DNA from: Erinaceus europaeus
Taxonomy: Eukaryota > Chordata > Mammalia > Eulipotyphla > Erinaceidae
Assembly (NCBI RefSeq): GCF_950295315.1
Contig: NC_080168.1
Location: 69,945,254 to 70,009,253, forward strand
DNA: 64,000 nucleotides
Direction: 5' to 3'
The notes below the pieces were generated by a model, which did no database searches, had not been told where the DNA came from, and was given only the letters and a program-made list of their open reading frames with translations. The position numbers and the translations under genes are program-made. Positions 32,328-42,548 of the stretch are shown in pieces; position 1 is the stretch's first letter; each line of letters opens with the position of its first letter.

Positions 32328-32926
32328 TAAAGAGGTATTTTCATAGGGGCCAGGCAACGGCGCACCAGGTTGAGTGCATAGGTTACAGTGTGCAAAGACT
32401 CGGGTTTAATCCTGCCGGGCTGGGCTAGCTTCACGGATGGTAGAGAGGCGACCAGGGACTCATGGCTGAGATGGGAAGCAGTATCTCATTTATTAATCAG
32501 ATACATCGCCTTTTATGCATCTCTTTACCAGAAGTGGCAAGGGAAAGGAAATGACTAGGAGAGGGGGTGGAGCAAAAAAAAGAGCACCAACAGAACATAG
32601 AAAGCTTCCATCTAACCAGTGGGAATTAAACCAATACCCTACAAGCAGGGCGGGACCCAGGTAAAACAGTGATTATGTAAATAGACCACATCATAAGTAA
32701 TACAAGCGAACCTAATGTGGTGATCAAAACAGAAGGTCTTATAAGCAGAATTTAGAAGCATACCAGCACAATCCCCCCCCTTCCCATCGTGCAGGGGGAA
32801 AGCTTCACAAGTGGTGAAACAGGATGCAGGTGTCTGTCTTTCTCCCTCTCTATCTCTTTCTTCTTCTCAAAAATTCTGTCTTTATCAGATAAATAAAGAT
32901 TAAAAAAATTTAAAGAGGTCTTTTCA
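32328..32926 (+). mobile_element. tRNA-derived SINE, type A, interrupted by a solo LTR
   Basis: The SINE head is 32,344-32,412 (GGGGCCAGGCAACGGCGCACC to CTCGGGTTTAATCC) and the remainder is 32,769-32,910 (GCAGGGGGAAAGCTTCACAAG to AGATAAATAAAGATT). Its own duplication is TAAAGAGGTATTTTCA at 32,328-32,343 and TAAAGAGGTCTTTTCA at 32,911-32,926, with one mismatch. The LTR lies in the B-box region. Confidence 0.92.
32413..32768 (-). mobile_element. Solo LTR of an endogenous retrovirus, inside a SINE
   Basis: The 356-bp block has TG...CA ends. It is flanked by TAATCC (32,407-32,412) and CAATCC (32,769-32,774), a 6-bp duplication with one mismatch. On the minus strand the order is U3, a TATA box in GCATAAAAGGCG, an AATAAA polyadenylation signal about 25 bp on, then a short U5 ending CGGCA. 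The 6-bp duplication suggests a class II (betaretrovirus-like) ERV. No internal viral sequence is present. Confidence 0.85.
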
Positions 32927-32967
32927 GATATCCCCCCAGTCACAGGAGGTGAGTTTATTGTATTCTA

Positions 32968-33262
32968 CCTTTTTAAAAAAAATTTTATTTATTCCCTTTT
33001 GTTTCCCTTGTTTTTTTATTGTTGTACTTATTACTGTTGTTGTTATTGATGCCGTCATTGTTGGATAGTACAGAGAGAAATAGAGGGGCTAGGGGAAGGC
33101 AGAGAGTGGGAGAGAAAAATAGACACCTGCAGACCCGCTTCACTACCTGTGAAGGGACTCCCCTGCAGGTGGGGAGCCAGGGGCTCTAACCAGGATCCTT
33201 ATGCTGGTCCTTGAACTTCGCGCCATGTGCACTTAACCCGCTGACCTACTGCCCAACTCCCT
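32968..33262 (-). mobile_element. tRNA-derived SINE, type B
   Basis: On the plus strand the tail (ATTTATTCCCTTTTGTTTCCC, TTATTGTTGTACTTATTACTG) is followed by ACACCTGCAGACCCGCTTCAC, CTGCAGGTGGGGAGCC and CATGTGCACTTAACCCGCTGACC. It is a complete minus-strand copy. Confidence 0.93.
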
Positions 33263-33842
33263 GTTGATGCTGAAGTGGACTTCTAAGGGGATCAGCTTTA
33301 GCTATTGTCTTCAGGCACATACACCTGCATTACTCTGTATTTTATGGCCTTAGCAGCCAAGTGGAAGGAATAATACTGGTGCAGGATGTAGACATCTTGA
33401 CATCTGTCCCCTCTTCAGGCTACCTGCAGGGTGAAAGGCAAGAGTTTCCTATCCTTCTTGTAGGAGTTTTTCCCTAGATGGCCCCTAACACATTGAGTGT
33501 GGTGTACTGCACCAAAGCAAAGGACTCAGGGGAGGGGAGGAGGGGGGAGGCTTTGAGATCTTGCTGCATGATGGTGGAAATCGACCGAAGTAGAGGCTGA
33601 GAGTATTTTGTAAATGCCTACCAATGAGAATCTATGGGTCTGGTTGAAGAAGCAGAGGACGTGCCCAGTAGGGTTAGAGCACAAGGACCTACTAATGAGC
33701 TTACAGGGAAGGACTCATCTCTCTGCATTTCTTTTGGGAGATTTTCAGGGTCTCAAGAAGGAAACAGAAAGAGCCATCCTGGCTAGGAAGTGATGCTTGA
33801 TATAACCTCGGGAAGATAAATGGTTTTTCATTAAAAAAAAAA
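33263..33842. other. Mostly unassigned, with an old L1 3' UTR remnant
   Basis: Around 33,495-33,590, GGTGTACTGCACCAAAGCAAAGGACTC and CATGATGGTGGA resemble the L1 3' UTR seen at 41,345-41,440. The rest is unassigned. A purine-rich GGGGAGGGGAGGAGGGGGGAGG stretch at 33,531-33,550 may form a G-quadruplex. Confidence 0.45.
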
Positions 33843-34012
33843 AAAGTACTATGTGCAAGGACCTGGATTCAAGCCTCTGGTAGCTACCTGCAAAAGGGAA
33901 GTTTCACAAACAATGAAATAGGGCTTCAGGTGATTTTAGGTGTTTCTCCTCCTCTATCACCATTCCCTCTCAAATCCCCTCTGTCCTAACAATAATAATA
34001 ACAGTGACAATA
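33843..34012 (+). mobile_element. tRNA-derived SINE, type A, 5'-truncated
   Basis: It begins near TATGTGCAAGGACCTGGATTC and continues through AGGGCTTCAGGTGATTTTAGG and a CT-rich stretch to a TAACAATAATAATAAC tail. Confidence 0.75.
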
Positions 34013-34013
34013 T

Positions 34014-34200
34014 ACTGGAGTCAGATGGTAGTTCTACACACCAATTAGTAGAACACACATGTTCCCATGCATGATGACCCAGTTCCAAGTCTCCAGTCCC
34101 TGCCTGTAGAGGGGAAGATTCATGAACAGTGGAGCAATGCTGCAAGTGTGACTCCTCTGCTATCTCTCTCTCCCTATTTTAGCACTGCATACAAAAAAGA
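34014..34200 (+). mobile_element. tRNA-derived SINE, type A (diverged)
   Basis: CTGGAGTCAGATGGTAGTTC, AGTAGAACACACATGTTCCC, CCAGTCCCTGCCTGTAGAGG and GCAATGCTGCAAGTGTGAC are present in order, with a short A-rich tail. Confidence 0.75.
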
Positions 34201-34210
34201 AGAAGAAAGA

Positions 34211-34440
34211 GGATGCTGGTGGTGACACAACTGATTGAGCTTACATGTTACAATGTTCAAGGCCCCGGGTTTGAGTCCCGAGTCCCCACCTGCAGGGGGA
34301 ATGCTTTGCAAGTGGTGAAGCAATGCTGCAGGTGTCTCTGTCTGTCCTTCTTTATCAGCCTCTTTCCTCTCAATTTCTGGCTGTCTGTAGCCAGTAAATA
34401 AAATTAAGATAATAAAAAAAAATTAAAAAGAATAAAAAAC
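34211..34440 (+). mobile_element. tRNA-derived SINE, type A
   Basis: GGATGCTGGTGGTGACACAAC, B-box GGGTTTGAGTCCC, CCCCACCTGCAGGGGG and AATGCTGCAGGTGTCTCTG lead to a CT-rich stretch and an AATAAAATTAAGATAATAAAA tail. Confidence 0.9.
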
Positions 34441-34504
34441 TGGCAACTTACCTAAAATGAATTTCCCACCATCTTAGATTACTATTGCTTTTCAACTACA
34501 ACAA

Positions 34505-34592
34505 ATGGAAAAAATGGCTGCCAGGAGCAGTGGATTCATAGTGCAGGCACTGAGCCCCAGCACTCACTCTGAAGGCAAAAGGGGAAAAAAAA
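34505..34592 (+). mobile_element. Detached SINE 3' module
   Basis: GGCTGCCAGGAGCAGTGGATTC, AGTGCAGGCACTGAGCCCC and AAGGCAAAAGGGG form the module that elsewhere follows type A or B SINEs. Here about 65 bp of unrelated sequence separate it from the SINE at 34,211-34,440. Confidence 0.8.
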
Positions 34593-34807
34593 GATAATCC
34601 ATAAACTGAACTGGATCAAATATCTGATTTTTATTTACTCATTTCACGTTCAATATTTCACTTGCTATGGCTAGTTTTCTTTTTGTTGTGAAGAAAATTT
34701 GTAGAAATCACACAATATACTTTTAGGGAACATTAATTCTTCATTTTATTAAATTGTTAAATAAAAATATATGAAAAACTAGCACTATATATTTTAAAAA
34801 TCATCAC

Positions 34808-35066
34808 TCAGGAGAGTGCATATTTGCATTACCACATGCAAGAACCTGGGTTCAAGTTCCTGGTCCCAGCCTGAAAGAGGGAAGCTTCACAAGTGGTAAA
34901 ACATTGCTACGAGTATCTCTGTTTCTCTCTCCTTCTCTACCTTTTCCTTATCTCAATTTCTCTCTGTCTCTTCTCAAATTAGAAATAAAAAAGTTAAAGG
35001 TCACCAGGAGTGATGCAATTTCTATGTAGGCATCAAGTTCAGCAATAATCATGATGGCAATAAAAA
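34808..35066 (+). mobile_element. tRNA-derived SINE, type A with 3' module
   Basis: The head is shortened (GGAGAGTGCATATTTGCATTACC). GGGTTCAAGTTCCTGG, AAGCTTCACAAGTGGTAAAAC and a CT-rich stretch follow. After AAATAAAAAAGTTAAA the module begins GTCACCAGGAGTGATG and ends with AGCAATAATCATGATGGC. Confidence 0.82.
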
Positions 35067-35134
35067 TGATAAGAACAAAAAAGAAAATCTTCTTTTAGTT
35101 TTGCAAAAAGTGCTCTATTAAGAAATTCCAAATT

Positions 35135-35365
35135 TGGAGTTGAGTTATGGCTCACCTGGTAGAGCACACACATTACCATGTGTGGATATAAGTTCAAGCC
35201 CTCGGCCTCCTCCTGCAACATGAACACTTCATAAGCAATGAAGCAATGCTAAAGGTGTTTCTTCCATTCTGCATGTCTCTCACCTCCTTTCAAAAATATG
35301 GCCACTAATAATGATGAAGTAGTGCAGGCACTGAATCTCAGCAATAACTCTGGTTGGAAAAAAAT
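35135..35365 (+). mobile_element. tRNA-derived SINE, type A with 3' module
   Basis: GTTATGGCTCACCTGGTAGAGC, TTCAAGCCCTCGGCCTCC and AATGAAGCAATGCTAAAGG are followed by a short CT-rich stretch. The module is ATGGCCACTAATAATGATG to AGCAATAACTCTGG. Confidence 0.75.
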
Positions 35366-37124
35366 GTTTAATCCTATACATGCTACTGGCATGTTATGTC
35401 AGTCATAAGGATTGACATTTCTTTGACCTACTTAAAGGACAGGTAAGGGCCATATAATAAGTCCCTTGACATATTTGCAAAAGCCAGTTTTCAGAAATGA
35501 GACTTCCTTTAAAGCTGCTTCTGGGGGAAATGGTTTTCTCTCTGAGGCTTCGACCTTTTTCTTCAGTGTGAGAGATTCTGACTAAATTGATAGCCTTCCT
35601 GGTAGACCAGCTATCCCAAATTATTCCTACTGGACTGTTTCATCCAATTTATCCCCTATTGTTTGTATTACAGATGCCAGCTTGGCGTACATGGTGCTGG
35701 CTACACAGCACTGTGCCTTACTGTATTCACAGTATGATTGAGAGAACTTTTACCAGCCAGTGCTTCTCTGTTAGGAATGAAATAATTCGACGTGATACAT
35801 GTACCCTTGAAAGATAACATGAGTGATGGCAGTAAGGGGTCAAATATGAGGTAGAACCCACAAGAGCCTGTTACAGCTGAATGAAATCTTAGTAACTTAC
35901 TTGTCTTGATATTAACTCTGCTTATGGAATGGAGAAGCCTATAGAGAACCTATGGGGAGTTGTGACCTCTGCACCCAATTCTGTGCTGCCTTCTCAGGGG
36001 AGAACCTATCTGCATCTTTACCAGGTAAATGAAGTCATCCCTAAGGATGGATCTTCTGCTTTGTTACCATGTGAGTACACATAATAAATAGTTCAAGTAA
36101 AAAATAGGCTTGCCCTGGGAGGTTGGGAGGAGGAAGAGGGAGGGAGTGGGTAAAAATAGAAAAAAGAAAAGGCTTTTTTTCAACCAATGCAACCAAATGA
36201 ATTACAATTTTCACATTGATCTTTAGACATGTTGATTTACTTATTAAATAGTATATCACTTTATCTGCTATTATAGGCCTCCCTGTACTCATCTTCATGC
36301 TTTATATAGGCAGGTCTTGTGTTCATGCTCTCTGCATGATCTGTACCTTGCACACAGCTGACTTGGCTGACTTTTTAATATACATATGTGATAAAGTGCT
36401 GGTTGCTGGCATATGAGTTCATACCTATTGCCTGAGAGAAAAGCATTGGTTAGAGCCCCATTAGTGGCAGAAATGAGTGAGGAATGCCTGTTCTTATTAC
36501 CATAACTCAAATTACTTTGGGAATACCAGGCAAGACACACTGAGAACAAGCACTTTCACAGGTATAAATCCTATTAAAGAGGAATCAAAGATCAGTTAGT
36601 GAAAATGATGCTGATATAATTTCCCACAACAAAGGAATCCAAGGCTTAGAGAAAAACTATAAATGTATTAGAACTCAGATATATTAAGAGTTCATAAGCT
36701 TTGTAAAGTTATGAGACCAAATCAAACTATAAACTAAGATTAAATATGTTATCCATGAGTCCAAAGACTCATGAGAAAATTAAATGAAAGCAAGAGAACC
36801 AAGAATCAGCATAATTAGTAATTATATGACCTGGGTAGGGAAAATCATGACCTAAGGAGAATAAGATAAGTTAGAGTTGGAAAGTAGTACTGCATTTTTA
36901 AAATATGAAAATAGTATTTTAACATGATAATTCTCTAAAAACTAGTATTAATTCTGTCTATCTTTAATTAAATACATAGCAAGGTAATTGAGGACAATGA
37001 AAAAAGGCTTATAATATGCATCTGTGAATATCACAGAACTTTTATCAAAAAGAATAAGAAACACATTATATGTTGTGCTTAAAATTCTTTGGTAAAAGGA
37101 GTTAGTGAAACACTAGAAATAGGT
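35366..37124. other. Unique sequence, no gene recognised
   Basis: About 1.75 kb, AT-rich from 36,550 on. A 76-codon plus-strand open stretch at 35,587-35,817 has a pyrimidine tract and TTACAG inside it, but nothing resembling a known protein. No SINE or young L1 is present. Confidence 0.45.
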
Positions 37125-37330
37125 ACAGATATGAGAAAGGAGGGGAAGGAAGCTGGTGGAGATGCCCTTGGGGTCTTGGTTTTTGATAGTAAAGAAGAAA
37201 CTACGTTGAGAGATAGTGTTTTTCAGACACCAATCATGAAGAGATAAGAGATTGTACCCATGTGTCAGTAATTGTACTGTAAAACATTAACCCTCCAATA
37301 AAGTGATTAAAAATAAAGTGTTTAAAAATA
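37125..37330 (+). mobile_element. Old L1-type 3' end
   Basis: AGTAATTGTACTGTAAAACATTAACCCTCCAATAAAG, read in pieces, is the same kind of terminus as 41,490-41,540 (GACTGTATAACATTAGAACC, CTAATAAAG). It ends with an AATAAA signal and an A-rich tail. Confidence 0.6.
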
Positions 37331-37631
37331 AATAGAGTATAGAAAATGTATCAAGCATTTTAGAGGAAGTAATTATAAGAAAAATTGGCATCTTGTCTTT
37401 TATAAGATAACTATGTACTTGCATAGATCGTGTATACAATATGGCAAAGTAGGTACACTATCCAGGTGAGCTGTCTTGGTTTCATATTATTTTGTCAACC
37501 AAGCATAGTATTCACTAGTTTATCCATGTCTCAACTGGTGAATTTCTTCTTTCTTTTATACATCACAATTTAATTGTGTTATACAATTATTTCAATGAAT
37601 TGTCAAATTTCCTATTATTTTTTTTATTAAC
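37331..37631. other. Unique AT-rich sequence
   Basis: About 300 bp without a recognised element. Confidence 0.35.
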
Positions 37632-37744
37632 AGAGCACTGCTCAGCTCTGGTTTATGGTGGTGCAAGGGATTGAGCCTGAGACTTAGGAGCCACAGGCAT
37701 GAAAGTCTCTTTGCATAACCATTATGCTATCTACCCCTGCCCTA
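37632..37744 (-). mobile_element. tRNA-derived SINE, type C
   Basis: CAGAGCACTGCTCAGCTCTGG, GGGATTGAGCCTGAGACTTAGG and CTTTGCATAACCATTATGC are the plus-strand image of type C. The head is intact on the right. Confidence 0.88.
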
Positions 37745-37763
37745 AATTTAATATATATATATA

Positions 37764-38370
37764 TGAGGCTCACTGTCTGGGAAGTCCAAACCATTATTTC
37801 CATGAGAGTCTGAGTGGGTTGACCCTTAGTTTTCTCCCTCCCAAGGAGAAGAGACATTAGGCAGGTCCCTCTTGACCTCATAAACTTATGATGGATGGGC
37901 TTTTCCAGACGGGAAACCTTCCTGTACATGCTATCCCATCCCTTTTGAACAAAGGCCATGGATTACTGTGTACAGCCAACTTGAAACCCATCACAAATAT
38001 CCTGACTTTGTTCAAACTACTCCCTTCCTCTCTTCGCTGAGGTGCTTGTAATTTACCCTTAGAGAAAAATACCTCCCTATGCTTTGTGATCTCATGGCCA
38101 GACCTTATATGGTAACTTTCCAGTTGTGATCAAATACTTGGTAGGTCAAGATGTAACTATGCATTGTGTGTGGGTTAATGATTACCTCAACCTTCTTTCT
38201 GAGCCTTGGGTATATCTACTTGCTTGTATCCCTTAATAAATGAGTCATCTTAAGAGGCTTCTCCCGGAGCCGTTGGTCATATGTTTCCTTCCTCTCTCTC
38301 TCTGCACACATCATCCTCATCACCAGGGCCCCAATTAGGATTCTCAGGGGCCACCCTGGTCTCTCGGGAT
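37764..38370 (+). mobile_element. Candidate solo LTR, unclassified
   Basis: The block starts TGAGGCTCACTGTCTGGGAA after a (TA)n run. Near its 3' part it has a GGGTATATC TATA-like site and AATAAA at 38,235-38,240. GAGGCTTCTCCCGGAGCCG and a CT-rich stretch follow, which reads like R and U5 of an LTR. I cannot define a CA end or a duplication, so the call is tentative. Confidence 0.4.
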
Positions 38371-38397
38371 GAATATATATGCAGAGAGAGAGAGAGG

Positions 38398-38500
38398 TAA
38401 TGGTGGGGGACCTAAAACTGAAGCTTCCTTCAGTGTTGTGGGGCTTGAATCTGAGTCATGACATGGCAAAGCAGAACACAATCCATGTGAGTTATACATT
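38398..38500 (-). mobile_element. tRNA-derived SINE, type E fragment
   Basis: The reverse complement carries ATAACTCACATGGATTGTG, CTGCTTTGCCATGTCATGAC, ATTCAAGCCCCAC and GAAGGAAGCTTCAGTTTTAGG, matching the head and middle of type E at 49,905. Confidence 0.7.
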
Positions 38501-38509
38501 GTTTAATTC

Positions 38510-39215
38510 ATCTGTTAGTATTTTGCTGAGGATTTTAACATCTGTGTTCATCAGAGATACTGTTTTATGAGCATTCCTCTATCGTATAAAAAATAAACAA
38601 GAGGAAGAAGAAATCATAAAAAAATTAGCCTCATTTACTACAGGTGCCAAAAGAATTTAGACATTTAGGAATATATTCAACAAAAGAAGTGAAAGTGAAA
38701 GACCTGTATGCTGAAAGCTTTGAGCGTCTACTAAAAGAAACATAAGGAAATACAATAGGATAGGGTGGTGATATACCTGGTCGAGCACATGTTACAATGC
38801 TCAGGAACCTGGGTTCAAACTCTGCTTTCCACCTGCAGAGGGAAAGCTTTGTGAGTGGTGAAGCAGTGTTGCAGGTGTCTCTCTGTTTCTCTCCCTCTCT
38901 ACTACCCCTTCCCTCACAATTTATGGCTAGCCCTGTTCAATAAATAGACAAAGATAATTTAAAAATTATAAAGGAAGACACAATGAAATGGAACAGTAGC
39001 CTATGTTTGTGAAATGAGAGTATTCACATTGTTTAAATGTCCCTCCTACTCAGAGTAATACATAGATTCAATACAATCCATGTAAAAAGTCTAACTGCAT
39101 TTCATTAGGCACTATATATAATAGAAATAGCAAAAAGAAATTTCTAACGATTGTGTAGATGTTAAAGCTAGAGTTCCCATATAACCCAACAGCTCCATGA
39201 CTAAGAATAAACCTG
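38510..39215 (+). mobile_element. Old L1 ORF2 fragments, split by a SINE
   Basis: Positions 38,605-38,756 (GAATTTAGACATTTAGGAAT, GAAAGTGAAAGACCTGTATGC) correspond to the L1 RT thumb region encoding [15 protein letters not shown]. Positions 38,966-39,200 continue with old ORF2 sequence. A short piece at 38,515-38,560 is in the opposite orientation (TGCTGAGGATTTTAACATCTG, the region encoding AKILNK on the minus strand), suggesting an inversion. The type A SINE at 38,757 splits the plus-strand part. Confidence 0.65.
38757..38965 (+). mobile_element. tRNA-derived SINE, type A
   Basis: GGATAGGGTGGTGATATACC, GGAACCTGGGTTCAAACTC, TCCACCTGCAGAGGG, CAGTGTTGCAGGTGTCTCTC and a CT-rich stretch are followed by an AATAAATAGACAAAGATAAT tail. 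An AAGGAA...ACACAA-like match on both sides is a possible diverged duplication. Confidence 0.9.
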
Positions 39216-39345
39216 TGGGGCTAGATAGTGGTATGCCTGATAGAATGCATACTCATACTTTACCATGCCCAAGGACTCAGGTTCAAGCCCCTACTTCTCA
39301 CTTGCAGGAGTGAAGCTTCATAAGTGATCAAGCATAATTTTGATC
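39216..39345 (+). mobile_element. tRNA-derived SINE, type A, 3'-truncated
   Basis: GGGGCTAGATAGTGGTATGCC, CAAGGACTCAGGTTCAAGCCCC and TGCAGGAGTGAAGCTTCATAAG are present. The CTGCAGGTGTCT block and the tail are missing. Confidence 0.75.
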
Positions 39346-40037
39346 ATATCTTCAAGATAATCAATCAAGGTAATCAAGAGAAATAAGATAATAGTTCCAT
39401 TCAAAGAAGACATTTAAGATCAATTACATTAATGTATGGATAAAAGATAGTATGGATTATATGATTTTAATATGGATGTTGGAAGTGTGGGTTTATTAGT
39501 ATATCTGTGATAAAATCTGTAAGGGTGAAGGTGTTAGATATGATGAGCTAGATATAGATGGTAAAAAAAAGAGACTACAAACTGTGGGTTCTGTAGAGGA
39601 TGAACTTTAGTCTATGTTATTGTTTTCTATAGTCTTACTGTCTAGAACTATAGTAATAAATATTGTCAAATAAATGAATAAATCAGTGAATGCATAAATG
39701 GATTTTCTATTTCTTGTGTGCCTAGCTTACACATGTGGGTGTCATTTTGCAAATGCCAGTTAATTTAGAAAACGAAACATGCCCACACATTTTGTTGTTA
39801 GGTGTAGTCATAAATATGTGAAGAGGTATGAAGTTGCACTCCTAAAATGTATGTAGTGGTTTCAATCATACCTGAAAAAAAGTAAATAAAATGCTGAGTA
39901 CCTTTGAATGGGTATGCTTAGTGTAGGTATCTTAGTATCCTTATACTGAGCACAGAAGGACAGAGCTGACTACAAAATCAGAGTTAAATTTGCTATTCTT
40001 TGATATGTCCTTTATGATGCCTTAAATATTCTGGGAG
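39346..40037. other. Unique AT-rich sequence
   Basis: About 690 bp with no recognised element or open frame of note. Confidence 0.4.
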
Positions 40038-40303
40038 AGAGGGCTGGGTGGTGGCACACCCAGTTGAGCATACTTGTTACTATGTGCAAAGACCCAGGCT
40101 CAAGGCCTCACTCCCCACCCACAAGGAAGGAAGCTTCATGAGTGGTAAAACATTGCTTCAGGTATTTCTCCTTTTTTCTTCTGCTGTGTTTCTCTTTTCT
40201 ATATCAATTTCTGCTTATCTATCAAAAAGAAAAAAATATTGGCCCATTAGAAGTAGTGGATTTGTGGTAGAGGGACTGAACTCCACCATAACCCTGTTGG
40301 CAA
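40038..40303 (+). mobile_element. tRNA-derived SINE, type A with 3' module
   Basis: GGGCTGGGTGGTGGCACACC, CCCAGGCTCAAGGCC, ATGAGTGGTAAAACATTGC, a CT-rich stretch and ATCAAAAAGAAAAAAA precede a diverged module (GGCCCATTAGAAGTAGTGG to ACCATAACCCTGTTGGCAAGG). The module runs directly into a GGAA repeat. Confidence 0.85.
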
Positions 40304-40420
40304 GGAAAGAAGGAAGGAAGGAAGGAAGGAAGGAAGGAAGGAAGGAAGGAAGGAAGGAAGGAAGGAAAGAAGGAAAGAAGGAAGGAAGGAAGGAAAGAAG
40401 GAAGGAGAGGAGAAGAGAAG
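40304..40420. repeat. (GGAA)n microsatellite at a SINE tail
   Basis: About 115 bp of GAAG/GGAA units with a few GAAA and GGAG variants start exactly where the SINE module ends. It probably grew from the SINE's A-rich tail. Confidence 0.93.
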
Positions 40421-40774
40421 GAAGTAAAGGGAAAAATATTCAGGAAAAAGTCCTGAGTAACCAATTAGGAATATGGTTCTGGAGATCATGCTTGGAAAAG
40501 ACTGATTGCTGTGGCACCAAAGTATAAACAAAGCTTTTGCTAGACTGAAAGAATAGAAACAGTTCAGAATTAAGTCAGTAAAAAAACTTCAGGGTTAAGA
40601 TATTTATAAAAACAAAAACTAGCAGGAAGACTTTAGCCATTCTGAATATCAAAATATAAGGAATTCACACCTGGAATTTGAATAGGAGTCAGTTGAATAG
40701 GACAAAATATCTCTATTTTATAAATAAAAATGAAAAGAAAATAAGTCTATCTGTATCTACATATTCATTTTTAT
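40421..40774. other. Unique AT-rich sequence
   Basis: About 350 bp without a recognised element. Confidence 0.35.
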
Positions 40775-41028
40775 TTATAAAATGAAAATATTGACAAGAC
40801 CATAGGATGAGAGGGGTAAAATTTCCACACAATTCCCACCACCAAAACTCCATATCCATCCCCTTCCTTGAAAGCTTTCCTATTATTTTTCCCCTGGGGA
40901 GTGTGGACCCAGTATCATTGTGGGGTACAGAAGGTGAATGGTCTGGCTTCTGTAATTGCTAACCCACTGAACATGGCCATTGTCATGTCCATTCTATACT
41001 CCCAGCCTGGTTCTCTCATTCCCTAGTG
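40775..41028 (-). mobile_element. Short L1 3' end (young type)
   Basis: From the tail side it reads TTTATAAAATGAAAATATTGAC, ACCACCAAAACTCCATATCC and GGTCTGGCTTCTGTAATTGC, up to CATACTCCCAGCC. It ends where an L1 RT fragment on the plus strand begins. Confidence 0.85.
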
Positions 41029-41565
41029 AGACAGGGTTTACCCCAGGGATCCAAGGTTTGTTTAATGTATGTAAATCAATCAATGTGATCTACCACATTA
41101 ATAAAAGCAAGACCAAAAATCACATGGTTATATCAAAAGATGCAGAGAAAGCCTTTGACACAATCCAACATCCCTTTATCAAAACACTAAAAAAAAATGG
41201 AATTGATGGAAGATTCCTGAAGATAGTGGAGTCTATATATAGCAAACCTACAGCCAACATCATACTCGAATGGGATGATCTCACTTACAAGCAGAATTTG
41301 AGAAATAAGGTCAGAAGAGAAAATGCTAAAGAGACCTTGTAATGAAGTTGATTTATTGCACTAAAGGTAAAGACTCTGGCATGGATTGGGGGGAAGGGTG
41401 TCTCAGGTCCTTGAACATGATGGCAGAGGACCTAGTTGGGGTTGTATTATTATGTGGAAAACTGGGAAACGTTATGAATGTACAAAATATTGTATTTTCT
41501 GTTGACTGTATAACATTAGAACCCTAATAAAGAAAAAGGAAAAAGAAAAAGAATTATGCTGGAGA
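41029..41565 (+). mobile_element. L1 with RT fragment joined directly to a 3' UTR
   Basis: Positions 41,033-41,270 encode part of the RT palm ([17 protein letters not shown] and [15 protein letters not shown] in one open frame, then [13 protein letters not shown]). The sequence then switches at about 41,271 to a 3' UTR of another type (GATCTCACTTACAAGCAGAA, then GTTGACTGTATAACATTAG and AATAAAG). The catalytic FADD, the thumb and the ORF2 end are missing. Confidence 0.82.
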
Positions 41566-42548
41566 CAATACCTCAGACTTCTCTGAATTCTTTCCATGCC
41601 CTTAAGCTACCTCTTGCTTACCCTTCATGTTGACTTAGTTCTTGTTATACAATGTCTGATTCTCTCAAGTAAATGCCTGTCCTCTTTTCCCCTCTTTGTT
41701 ACCTAGTACTTCAGTCAGTGATAGGAAAGAAATAGCCAGGCTAAATGCAATATAATTCAACAACCACAAAACATGAAGTTGACAATTGCTCACAGTTCAT
41801 TGTTTTCACAGCGGGGTTACCATTTAAATGCCTCTGAACAATATTCTACCCTAGCTGAATCACTCCCAATCTTCTTGTTACTACAAAATAGAATGTCTTT
41901 ATAATTGCCAGTAAAAACAGAAGGAGAGGATAGAGACAAGATGACTGCTTGGAACACCTGGAGAGTTCTGCAAGGAAGCTTCTTTCAACCTGGGTGAAGG
42001 TAGGAACTTGGAGCCAGAGGAGGAGTATAGGGGGTGGGCAGGGGGAGCCAAGGAAGAGCCCTACAATCCACTCTTGGGCTGGAAAATAGAGACCAAAAAG
42101 GACAAAAGAAACAGGAATTTGGCCCAGTGTTTTGATTTGGTTAATTCTTTCTGCACTATGCACTCCCCCCCCCCCCCCCCCCCCGCCCCAACTCCCACCT
42201 CAAGACCAGTCTCCACACCATTGGCTCCTGGTAGACCTCTTGTGGAGATAATTTCTATATCAGGATTTCTGGCTCAGCATGGGTGTCATTCCAAAGGAGG
42301 AGGGAAAGACCTTTTTTTTTTTGCTTTATTTTTTGAAGGGGGTGGAGCTCTATCTGATTGACAGAATACCTGGCCAATCAGAGCATTGGTCTTACCTGGG
42401 TTAGATTACCTGTATATCTCACATCTAACCTCTTGAATTTGATGTTTGCTTGTTCTAATTGTTTGTTTTTGCTTAGTTTAGGATGGGGATGAGGTTGTGT
42501 GCAGCCAATCTGGAATGGCTTAATATGAAGACTGACTGTTTGGGTTTT
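41566..42548. other. Unique sequence with a long C run
   Basis: No gene was recognised. A run of 20 C at 42,165-42,184 is followed by GCCCC and further C-rich sequence. Two open stretches (42,163-41,846 on the minus strand and 42,008-42,361 on the plus strand) overlap in antisense, and the second is inflated by the C run. Confidence 0.5.

Noticed and set aside
35587..35817. 76-codon open stretch with a pyrimidine tract and TTACAG, a possible exon
   Set aside because: There is no recognisable protein, no matching donor or neighbouring exon, and the length is within chance expectation.
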